The notes beneath the pieces were generated by a model that was given only the letters and a program-made list of their open reading frames with translations, was not told the origin of the DNA and did no database searches. Made by a program: the position numbers and the translations under genes. Below are positions 35,643 to 43,389 of a DNA stretch of 64,000 nucleotides, in pieces (position 1 is the first letter of the stretch; each line of letters begins with the position of its first letter). This DNA comes from Ensifer sp. MPMI2T (GTDB lineage: Bacteria; Pseudomonadota; Alphaproteobacteria; Rhizobiales; Rhizobiaceae), in the NCBI RefSeq assembly GCF_004827385.1, contig NZ_SRXN01000018.1, positions 62,001-126,000 of the forward strand, read 5' to 3'.

Positions 35643-35991
35643 AGGATCGCCACACGGCTACATGCGATCTGGCCGCCAAGCCGGCGCCGCACTACCTAAA
35701 CCCATCAGGATACCGTATCGGCGGCAAAAAGCACATTGGTCACTCGACTACGAAGCGCACCGTGTGTATTGCGTTACGTGCCGCCTCGACCGGTCGCGCC
35801 GCGCCGCCAGCCTCGATGGCACCGACGCTGAGTTGCGCGACGCCCGAAGACCCGACCGCCACTGCAGCGAAGCCCTGCCAGGTCCAGCCGCGCCTCGGCT
35901 GAAGCGTTGCATGCCTGCGAGCGCGAGCTGTTCGAAGGACGTCGGGTAGTGGAGGGATTGCGCTCCGCAGGACCTGAAATGCCTGTTGCCG
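35643..35991. other. Convergent intergenic region with an in-frame open continuation of wgeH
   Basis: No independent gene is convincing in these 349 bases. On the minus strand the frame of wgeH stays open for 83 codons after its amber stop (35992-35994), down to a TGA at 35740-35742. Its last part (TWQGFAAVAVGSSGVAQLSV and following) has coding-like composition. It could be a lost C-terminus, a remnant of another gene, or chance in high-GC DNA. Confidence 0.45.
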
Positions 35992-36945
35992 CTAAAGAGC
36001 AGGGTTCGGATCTCGAGTGTGCGAAGCCATGCGGCTATCGAGTTCTTGTAGCCGGCGCGCGAAGCCTGGATCGCCCGGTCGCAGTGCCACGACCTCGGCC
36101 AGCTTTTCGCGTGCAACCGCGAGTTCGCCGTCGCGGATATGGCGGTTGGCGCGATGATAGAGGAAGTTGACCCGCTCGACAGGCGAAAAGCCGCTTTCAA
36201 AGCGCAGCTGAAACCGGTCCGCCCAGACGGGATGGCGGGCGATCGCGGTGACTGCGATTTGATAGGGACGCATGGGGGCATCGACCCGGGCCGAGCGAGC
36301 GAGGGTGCGCAGGCTCGGGCAGTCGTCTGAACGGCAGGCCTCGATAAGCGAAAGGGCGCGCGCCGATCCGGTGAATGCCCGGACCGTACCATGCCCCGTC
36401 ATGTGCACCGGGATGAGGTGCGTATTCGATTGCAGCGTCGCAATCCTCTCCGCGTGGCGGCGATCGACCGCATGGAAGGGGTCGTAGAAAATATAGGCCC
36501 GACCGGCAGCGTGGTCGGCTGCAATCCCCATATTGGCATGGAGATCGGGCGCGAAATGACGCGTGAAGCGACCGTCGAAAGGCACGGCTTTGGGGTCTAT
36601 CGAGAGTTGCGGACAAAAGGCAATGGCGACAGTGGCGTCAAAACGTCGCCGATAGCGCAGCGCCGCGTAGCCGCCTTGCGAATGGCCGTAGAGAATGCGC
36701 TCCGACGCTGCGCGAAGTATCGGCCCTGCCGCGCTCACCGCCTTCACGACGCTTGCCGCCGGAAACCAGTTCGGCCGTCTGCTGATGAAACCGAGCGCGG
36801 CAAAGTCCGCTTTTTCGCAGAGCCGCTGACCCCAGAAGCGACTGCCGTTCGCCTGCATTTCCATTTCATTGAAGGTGACGAGGAGATAAGCCGACGATCC
36901 GGGGCGATGTATCACCTCGAGGTTTTCGTCGGAATAGATGAGCAT
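35992..36945 (-). CDS. wgeH: WgeH (ExpE8)-like alpha/beta hydrolase-fold protein
   Basis: The protein has 317 residues from the ATG at 36945 (GGAG at ideal spacing); the ATG at 36990 is a possible alternative. The nucleophile elbow is GHSQGG with S89, and HMTGHGT near residue 190 may supply the catalytic His. The C-terminal 60 residues resemble a TPR-like tail (REKLAEVVALRPGDPGFARRL). It is the last gene of the wge group, matching the position of expE8 in the S. meliloti galactoglucan cluster. A role in acyl group handling or polymer release is possible but unproven. Confidence 0.78.
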   Translation of the reverse strand: MLIYSDENLEVIHRPGSSAYLLVTFNEMEMQANGSRFWGQRLCEKADFAALGFISRRPNWFPAASVVKAVSAAGPILRAASERILYGHSQGGYAALRYRRRFDATVAIAFCPQLSIDPKAVPFDGRFTRHFAPDLHANMGIAADHAAGRAYIFYDPFHAVDRRHAERIATLQSNTHLIPVHMTGHGTVRAFTGSARALSLIEACRSDDCPSLRTLARSARVDAPMRPYQIAVTAIARHPVWADRFQLRFESGFSPVERVNFLYHRANRHIRDGELAVAREKLAEVVALRPGDPGFARRLQELDSRMASHTRDPNPAL

Positions 36946-37013
36946 GTGGAAACTCCGGGGCTCTTTATCGTTCAATCTTCGGGAAAACATGACGCGCTTC
37001 TTCCCAAACGGAT

Positions 37014-38333
37014 TCAGGCGATCAGCGAGACCGGATCGTAGTGTCCGCCATCCATCGCGGTCCGCTTTTCCCCGAGTAGCCGGCGATAGAGGTCTGCATG
37101 GGCGCGAGCAGCATCGACATGGCTGGTCGGCGGCCGCAGGGTTGCATGCAGTCGATCCCAAAGCTGTGGCTCGCCCAGTACTTCGATAAGCCGGTCGGCC
37201 AAGTCCTGGGCGCTGCCCGCGCGGAAATGCATCCCGTCCCTGCCGTCCTGAACCTTCTCGGCCATACCACCGATATCAGAGCAGATGATCGGCCGACGGT
37301 GATGCAAGGCCTCCTGGATAACCACCGGCGAGTTTTCCCACCAAATGGACGGCAGCACCACCCAGTCGGCCGAACGCATCAGCCGCGGCATGTCCGCGTT
37401 CTGATAGGCACCGTAGAAGCGCACTCTGCGACCGGCGTCGTCAATGAGCTTCTTGACCCGCTCCTGGAATTCGATCGGTTGGCGTTCAAGGTTGCCGCCG
37501 AAGATCATCAGGCAGGAATCCTCGCCCCAGATGTCCTGCGGCACGCGCGAAACCGCATCGATCAGCACGTCGATGCCCTTGAAAGGCGTCATCTGCCCGA
37601 AATAGGCGAAGCGATTTCGCCGGGTGGCCTGAGCCGGCAGGTCTCGCACGGGCGCGCGCTCGCCAGCCACTATCCCGTTGTCGATTACAGAGAGTTTCTC
37701 CGCGTCGATTCCCCATTCGACATACCGCGTGGCGAGGAACATGCTTGGGGAGACGAAAGCGTCGGCGAGGCCGAGCATGCCGCGCAGGAATTGTTCGCGC
37801 TTCAGGAAGCGGGAGACGGGGATTTCGGGAAAGCAGCCGTGGCAGCTGATCGGAGAAGCCTTGTTGCAGGGCTGGCCCGACGGTCGCTTCACCATTTGAC
37901 CGTGATTGTGGCAGATCGACAGATATTCGTGGAAGGTCACCACGATGATCGCTTCCGGTAACGCCTCGCGAAGGGCGTAGAGGGCCTCCACTCCCATGCC
38001 GATCAGGTGATGGAAGTGGACCACATGGGGCCTGAGATCGCCAACAAAGCGCAAGAGGTCGCGCCGGATCGCATCCGTATCGCTGTTGGAGAGGAAGAAG
38101 TGGTCGTAATCGTCGGCGTGAAACAGGACTTCATCCGGCGCAAGCCGGTGGCTCATGAGCGCTGACGTACCGTGACGCGGCACCGGATGGCCGACGCGCG
38201 CCAGATAGATCGATTCAACCCCCGGCAACGTGTTCAGGCCCTTGTGGAGGCTGTGGGACGCTATCTCCGCCCCGCCCAGCGACATCGCCGGATGTCCATG
38301 CGAAACGACGAGAACGCGGAGACGGTCGCTCAT
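37014..38333 (-). CDS. wgeG: WgeG (ExpE7)-like family 4 glycosyltransferase
   Basis: This 439-residue GT-B enzyme has an N-terminal domain beginning RVLVVSHGHPAMSLGGAEIA (nucleotide-sugar transferase loop). Its C-terminal domain has FAYFGQMTPFKGIDVLIDAV and the retaining GT4 motif ENSPVVIQEALHHRRPIICSD (E-x7-E). A cysteine cluster (CNKASPISCHGCF) is shared with WgeD, so the two are paralogues. The start overlaps the upstream wgeF stop by 4 bases. It should add one sugar of the galactoglucan backbone from a nucleotide sugar at the cytoplasmic face. Confidence 0.85.
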   Translation of the reverse strand: MSDRLRVLVVSHGHPAMSLGGAEIASHSLHKGLNTLPGVESIYLARVGHPVPRHGTSALMSHRLAPDEVLFHADDYDHFFLSNSDTDAIRRDLLRFVGDLRPHVVHFHHLIGMGVEALYALREALPEAIIVVTFHEYLSICHNHGQMVKRPSGQPCNKASPISCHGCFPEIPVSRFLKREQFLRGMLGLADAFVSPSMFLATRYVEWGIDAEKLSVIDNGIVAGERAPVRDLPAQATRRNRFAYFGQMTPFKGIDVLIDAVSRVPQDIWGEDSCLMIFGGNLERQPIEFQERVKKLIDDAGRRVRFYGAYQNADMPRLMRSADWVVLPSIWWENSPVVIQEALHHRRPIICSDIGGMAEKVQDGRDGMHFRAGSAQDLADRLIEVLGEPQLWDRLHATLRPPTSHVDAARAHADLYRRLLGEKRTAMDGGHYDPVSLIA

Positions 38334-40531
38334 GCGGGGACCTCTTCGAGCCAATTGCCTTCACCTTCCGGGGCGGGAGCCCAACGGGCAGCGAATATCC
38401 TTCGGTCGATCCGCTCGACGAGGGGAGCCGCTGTCCCGGGCGTCTCATCGGTCCCCAGCATCTGCACCGACGGCAGCCAGTAGGAGGGCATCCCGGCGCG
38501 GCTGAGCCTCATGCCGAGGTCCAGCCCCTTTTGCTGAGATCCGAGATAGCCGCCGGAAAAGCCTCCTGCGCGTAGGAAGGCTTCCCGTGGCATGATGCAG
38601 CATTCGAAGGACGCGGCCGCGACCTGGGTCAACTTGAGGCCCGTTACGGCGCTCAGCGGGTAGCCCGCATAGCGCCCCGCAGCCGGATATTCGGATTCGC
38701 CGACCAGCCATGTTCCGGCCCAACGAACGGAATGGTCCTCATAGGCAAGCGTAGGCGAAATCATGCCCCCATTCGCCTCATGGGCAGCGATGAGCTTGCC
38801 GTACCACCCGGCCCGGTTTGACAGCAGCGAGCCGGCAAGCAGAACCACAGTCTCATGCGAGATCGCCCTAATTCCTGTTTCAAGGAGATCGTAGAGATCG
38901 CCACTCTCCTCAGCCGCGATAAGCCTGAGCGCCAGTCGGTAGAATTGCGCCAATTCCCGAATGCGGCCGGCGTGCCGCCGAAAGCGTTCCGCGGGCAGGA
39001 CGAGGGCGATGGGTGCACACCGCGTCTCGGGATCGAGCGCCAGAAGCCCGAGGAAGGGGGCCACGTCTCCTTCCTCCGAGTCCTCGGCGGCTATGACGAT
39101 CGGCGGGCCGCCTGCCTGCTCGAACGCACCCGCATCGAGGATAGTGCCAACGCGCGGCGCGGAACCTTCCGATGCGCAGAGAAAGGGAACGACCTGGCGA
39201 TCGACGATTTCCGCGAGCCCCCAGTTTGCCGGATCGATGGAGCTGATCTGGCGAAGTGCGGCCAAGCGGGGCTGAACGCGGATCGGTGCCAGCGGCAGGA
39301 AGGCGCGACGAGAATCCTTGAGCGACAGCTCCAGATGGAGCGGTGCCGCCGAATCCCAACCGAGGCCGCTCGCAAAGACGATGAAACCGTGGGAATGGGT
39401 TCCATGGCCGAATGCGCTTCGGAACAACGGCTCGTCGGTGAAGGCATCCGTCACGTCGGAGCGCTCGATTCGGGTCCAACGATCGTCGAGCCGCGCTGCT
39501 GCCCGGTCGCCACAGAGCTTGACGCTCTGAACATGGGCTTCAGGGTCAAGCAGCCAGCCCGAGATCAAGAAAGCGCCCCCGCTTGCCTGAAAGGCGAGGT
39601 CGATTCCCATCCGCACGGGAACAGGGAGGGCGGAGACAGTCTCGCGGCCCTCGAAGCTGTTTGCCGCTGAGCGCAGCTGCAGGAGAACCTGCGGTGAGCT
39701 GCGGGTCTGAAGCAGCACGGAACGAATATGCCCGGGTGTCTCCGAAGGGCCGGCGATCTGCCGGTGCTCATGAACCGGCGCGTACCGCCAGCCTCCACGC
39801 CCGCGATAGATAAGGCCCTCGATGTCACGGACCCGCAGTGGTTCTTTTGCCGATAGCAGTCCGACGAAACCCGAGCCTCCCGCCGGAACGTCCTGACGGA
39901 GAAAAGTGGCAATCCCGCAGTCGCAAACGAGGGGTTTGCTGCTGTTCACCGCCACGCGGCAAACGCCAGGTTCGATGGCGCGGCCCCATCCCTTGACGAA
40001 AATTACTCCGTCGTGCGTTTCGCCAAGGAGTTCTACGAAACCGTCGCTGCCCTTTCGGGACTGCAACAGAGCGATTATCGCGGCGAGCCTTTGCGGACCT
40101 ATGGGTCCTTGCATCAGCCCATCCACCACCGAATCGAGTAAGCCGCCGACTTGCTCCCCGGCGAGCTCCGCCAGGAGCGCGGCGGCATCGCGCACCGGGA
40201 TTGACCGCGGCGCGAAGATGTATCGCTTGTCGTCCTCGCCGAGGCGAAGCGTCGTGAGCGGGCGATCGGTGTCTTTCATCTGCAGCAACGCCGCGAACCC
40301 ATGCGTGGCCGACGCCGAAGGCAGGGCTAAGCGCCAGCCAATGATGGAGGCCGTCAGCCGGGTGGCGACGTCGTCGTTGATCTCCGCCGCCAGTGTTCCG
40401 GCCATTGGTTCGCCTGTACCGATGACGAGTAGGAACCCCTCCTCTAGGGGGCAGGCGAGGACTCGTCCGCCCCTCATGATCCTGGCGGCAAGCTGCGAGG
40501 CCGAGGGAAGTGCTTGTTCTACAGCGACCAT
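38330..40531 (-). CDS. wgeF: WgeF (ExpE6)-like large glycosyltransferase-like protein
   Basis: The 733-residue protein has two visible parts. The middle (about 320-430) carries an ISGWLLDP...DVT...HGF beta domain also seen in WgeB and, in related form, WgeE. The C-terminal 280 residues look like a divergent GT2 fold (ETVVLLAGSLLSNRAGWYGKLI; ASFECCIMPREAFLRAGGFSGGYLG). A classic DxD is not obvious, so catalytic activity is uncertain. The N-terminal part shows no known family. It overlaps wgeG by 4 bases. In position it equals expE6. Confidence 0.8.
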   Translation of the reverse strand: MVAVEQALPSASQLAARIMRGGRVLACPLEEGFLLVIGTGEPMAGTLAAEINDDVATRLTASIIGWRLALPSASATHGFAALLQMKDTDRPLTTLRLGEDDKRYIFAPRSIPVRDAAALLAELAGEQVGGLLDSVVDGLMQGPIGPQRLAAIIALLQSRKGSDGFVELLGETHDGVIFVKGWGRAIEPGVCRVAVNSSKPLVCDCGIATFLRQDVPAGGSGFVGLLSAKEPLRVRDIEGLIYRGRGGWRYAPVHEHRQIAGPSETPGHIRSVLLQTRSSPQVLLQLRSAANSFEGRETVSALPVPVRMGIDLAFQASGGAFLISGWLLDPEAHVQSVKLCGDRAAARLDDRWTRIERSDVTDAFTDEPLFRSAFGHGTHSHGFIVFASGLGWDSAAPLHLELSLKDSRRAFLPLAPIRVQPRLAALRQISSIDPANWGLAEIVDRQVVPFLCASEGSAPRVGTILDAGAFEQAGGPPIVIAAEDSEEGDVAPFLGLLALDPETRCAPIALVLPAERFRRHAGRIRELAQFYRLALRLIAAEESGDLYDLLETGIRAISHETVVLLAGSLLSNRAGWYGKLIAAHEANGGMISPTLAYEDHSVRWAGTWLVGESEYPAAGRYAGYPLSAVTGLKLTQVAAASFECCIMPREAFLRAGGFSGGYLGSQQKGLDLGMRLSRAGMPSYWLPSVQMLGTDETPGTAAPLVERIDRRIFAARWAPAPEGEGNWLEEVPA

Positions 40532-40541
40532 ATCGAGCCCC

Positions 40542-41273
40542 TTACGCGCCCGTGAAAAGCGCGAGAGCAGCGCCGGCGGCGAAGCCCACGAGAACGAAAA
40601 GCAAGAGCAGCAAGGGTTTCAACTCTGCATTCGAGCGCTTCTGCAAGCCGCCGAGGTTCTTCTCCATTGCCGCCACGACGCCGTCGAGGCGCATGAGGTG
40701 AACATCGAGATCGTCCAGCCGCTGTGCGACTTCGGAGCGGAGGCTTGCAACGGCGTCGCCGATCGCGGTCAAATCTTGTGTTGGTGTTTCGCCTCCTTCA
40801 TCGCTCTGCGTGCGCAGGAGCGAGCGCTGTGACACCTGCAACTGTCGCTGCGCTGCCATCAGGACGTCGAGCTTGTCGAGAACCTTCGTCAACGGTGCGG
40901 CAATGAGGGCTTCGGCGGCCTGCTCGTCAGGGCGGGGGACACGCAGCCTCTGCTCCCGGCCTCGCCCATCCAGGGCCGTCACAACAAGGTCTGCCGCACG
41001 GACGGCTGCCGTCTCCGGCAGCGCGATCTCGAAGGCGTGGCTGCCGTCGCCAATGCCGTTGCGCTTGAGGTCGGAACGGTTGCGGTCGGCGACCGCCTCG
41101 GCGATCACGCTGCCATCAAGGATCACGCGGATGGTGAGCCGCTTGTCGGGCGTCGCCGGGTCGAATGCCCAGCCGAAGATGCGGCCCTGATCGATCGCGT
41201 CGACGCGGCCATTCATGGGCCTCGCATTGTCCTGTTCCGGGGCAGCGGTTGATTTTTCGGCAACAACAGACAT
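40542..41273 (-). CDS. wgeE: WgeE (ExpE5)-like tail-anchored coiled-coil protein
   Basis: This 243-residue protein has an N-terminal beta-type domain (about 20-105) with the motif GRIFGWAFDPATPDKRL. A long helical, heptad-like stretch follows (about 125-215; LDKLDVLMAAQRQLQVSQRS, VASLRSEVAQRLDDLDVHLM). A single C-terminal membrane segment (LKPLLLLLFVLVGFAAGAALALF) ends the chain. The topology suggests a membrane-anchored scaffold holding the cytoplasmic glycosyltransferases that share the GWxxDP domain. The function is inferred only. Confidence 0.8.
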   Translation of the reverse strand: MSVVAEKSTAAPEQDNARPMNGRVDAIDQGRIFGWAFDPATPDKRLTIRVILDGSVIAEAVADRNRSDLKRNGIGDGSHAFEIALPETAAVRAADLVVTALDGRGREQRLRVPRPDEQAAEALIAAPLTKVLDKLDVLMAAQRQLQVSQRSLLRTQSDEGGETPTQDLTAIGDAVASLRSEVAQRLDDLDVHLMRLDGVVAAMEKNLGGLQKRSNAELKPLLLLLFVLVGFAAGAALALFTGA

Positions 41274-41284
41274 CCATTTTTCCC

Positions 41285-42541
41285 CTATGCCGCTTCGATA
41301 CGCGCTGGCTCGATCGCGTCGATCAGCTCGAGATAGCGTCGCGCGGTCGTATCGATGTCGTCAGGCTCGCGGGCGTTTGCGGAAAGGCGCTGGCCCAAAG
41401 TCGGATCCTCCACGAAGCGGCGCATGGCGGATGCCAGGGCGCGCGGATCGTTGGGGGCGATGGTGAGACCATTGACGCCGTCCTCGATCATCTCGGCCAT
41501 CCCGCCGATATTGCTGACGATGACCGGCCGTTCGAGAGCCTGGGCCTCTTGGATGACCAGTGGCGCGTTCTCCCACCAGATCGAGGGAACGATGGTGCAA
41601 TCGACCGCGGCGATGAGGTCGGCGACATCCTCGCGGCGATACGGGCCGCGCTGTTGCACCACAGGAGCCGTTTCGCCAAACAGCCGAGTGATCTCTTCCC
41701 TGAAAGTTTCGCTCTGGAAGGGGGCACCGCCATGAACGCGCAGCTCGAACGGTACGCCCTCGGCAATGAGCTGTTTCGCCGCCTCCAGCAGCACCGGTAC
41801 GCCCTTCCACGGATTGAGATTGCCGAAATAGCCGAAGACGGGTCGGTCTCCATTGATCCGAGGCGCGCCGGCGCGTGCGGCTCTATGTGGCAATCCGTTC
41901 GGAATGACGCTGATCGCATCTTCATCGAGCCCCCACTCGATGAAGCGCTGCCGGAGGAAACGGCTCGGTGCAACGAAACGGTCCACTTCGCGAAGCAGGG
42001 CCTTCAGATGATTTTCGCGCAACACGAACCGGTCGAGGGCTATGTCCTTGAAGCAGGCGTGGCAGCGGTCGGGGGTTGCTTTGTGGCAGAGTTCCTTGCC
42101 GGTCGTGCGCACCATCAGCCCGTCGTGATGGCAGATGGGATAGTAGTCATGCAGCGTCATGACGATCCGGCACTCTGGCAACGTTCGGCGGACGATATGC
42201 GGAAACTCCGCGCCGAGCAGGAGCAGATGGTGGACGTGCACCACGTCTGGCCTGAACTCGCGCAACAGTTCCGCGAGGTCGGGCACGACGCCGTAGAGAT
42301 CGATCTGGCTCATGAAGAAGCGATCGAAGTGACCGGACCACAACAACACTTCATCGCCTGCGGAGCCGACCCCCTGAAAGCTCGTGCCGGGCCGCGCCTG
42401 GCGATGGATCTGGTTCGTGGCGCCAAGAAAAAGCGTTTCGCAGCCGGCCCGCCGGTAGGCGCGGAACAGGTCATGCGCGAAGATCTCGGTGCCTCCGGGA
42501 TGGAGTGCCGGATGATTGTGGGCGGCAACGAGAATGCGCAT
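41285..42541 (-). CDS. wgeD: WgeD (ExpE4)-like family 4 glycosyltransferase
   Basis: The GT-B enzyme has 418 residues from the ATG at 42541. A TTG two codons upstream (42547) overlaps the wgeC stop as TTGA and has the better spacing from GGGGAG, so it may be the true start. The N-terminus RILVAAHNHPALHPGGTEIF parallels WgeG. The C-terminal domain has FGYFGNLNPWKGVPVLLEAA and ENAPLVIQEAQALERPVIVSN (E-x7-E). The cysteine pattern CHKATPDRCHACF is again shared with WgeG. It probably forms one of the glucosyl or galactosyl linkages. Confidence 0.85.
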   Translation of the reverse strand: MRILVAAHNHPALHPGGTEIFAHDLFRAYRRAGCETLFLGATNQIHRQARPGTSFQGVGSAGDEVLLWSGHFDRFFMSQIDLYGVVPDLAELLREFRPDVVHVHHLLLLGAEFPHIVRRTLPECRIVMTLHDYYPICHHDGLMVRTTGKELCHKATPDRCHACFKDIALDRFVLRENHLKALLREVDRFVAPSRFLRQRFIEWGLDEDAISVIPNGLPHRAARAGAPRINGDRPVFGYFGNLNPWKGVPVLLEAAKQLIAEGVPFELRVHGGAPFQSETFREEITRLFGETAPVVQQRGPYRREDVADLIAAVDCTIVPSIWWENAPLVIQEAQALERPVIVSNIGGMAEMIEDGVNGLTIAPNDPRALASAMRRFVEDPTLGQRLSANAREPDDIDTTARRYLELIDAIEPARIEAA

Positions 42542-42543
42542 GC

Positions 42544-43389
42544 TCAAGCGCCGCTCCCCCGCTGCTTGGCAACAAAGACGTCCTGATAGTGGTCCGCGGC
42601 ATGCCCGCGCCAGGAGCCGAGCGACTTTGTGACGGCAGTGAGACCGGCCCGGCCGAGAGCGCCATCGAGGAAACCGTCGTCGAAGCCCACTGCGGCAAGC
42701 CGGGGCAGATCGGGGACGAACCAGCAGGGACCGTCGCCATCGCGCTGGAACGCCAGGCGCGGGTCGCGCCTGCCCGTTTCATTCGCCGCGGCAACGGAGT
42801 CGACAACGAAGGCGGTCATGAACAGGCGTCCGCCCGGCCGAAGGAGCCGGCCGATCTCGCTCAGATAGACGAGGACCTCGTCCGGCGGCAGGTGAGTCAC
42901 GATCGATGTCATGATGACGAAATCGAAATGGCGATCGGCATAGGGCAGTTTCAGTGCCTTGCCGCTGATCTTGCCCTGCGGATTGTAGAGGTTGTGCGCG
43001 ATGTCCACCCGTTGGAACGCGAAGTTCGGATAGGCCGGAGTGATGAAGCGCCGGCACCAGGCAATGCCGCCTTCGACGGGGTCGATGCCGCTGTAGCGCC
43101 CTTTCTCGAAGTCCAGATACTGGGTGAGCGGAACCGCCATCCGGCCGATACCGCAACCGATGTCGAGCACGCGGCTTTCCGGCTGCAATCCGCCCATCCG
43201 GATGAAATGACCCAGAAATTCGGCACCCACCGCCTTGAAGTCGCCGTCGCCGACGAAAACGCTGTCCGGGGCCGGTTGCGGCAGGAAGCGGTTGCGCAGA
43301 ATGCTCGCCTGTAACCACTGAACCCGATCCTCAACGACCGGAAGCGCCGTTGCCGGCGCGCTCTCTTGACGCAGCGCGATCTCGCTCAT
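42544..43389 (-). CDS. wgeC: WgeC (ExpE3)-like SAM-dependent methyltransferase
   Basis: This 281-residue class I methyltransferase has motif I VLDIGCGIGRMAVPL (about 75-89), an acidic residue after strand 2 (YSGIDPVEGGI), and the post-motif HFDFVIMTSIVTHLPPDEV and LLRPGGRLFMTAFV. It overlaps both neighbours by 4 bases. Galactoglucan is not described as methylated, so the acceptor may be a lipid intermediate, a chain end or a minor substituent. Confidence 0.85.
   Translation of the reverse strand: MSEIALRQESAPATALPVVEDRVQWLQASILRNRFLPQPAPDSVFVGDGDFKAVGAEFLGHFIRMGGLQPESRVLDIGCGIGRMAVPLTQYLDFEKGRYSGIDPVEGGIAWCRRFITPAYPNFAFQRVDIAHNLYNPQGKISGKALKLPYADRHFDFVIMTSIVTHLPPDEVLVYLSEIGRLLRPGGRLFMTAFVVDSVAAANETGRRDPRLAFQRDGDGPCWFVPDLPRLAAVGFDDGFLDGALGRAGLTAVTKSLGSWRGHAADHYQDVFVAKQRGSGA

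Noticed and set aside
35748-36392. 214-residue minus-strand frame overlapping the wgeH end
   Set aside because: It is a shifted reading of wgeH and its downstream sequence; the true wgeH frame has the hydrolase motif and a terminal TPR-like tail.
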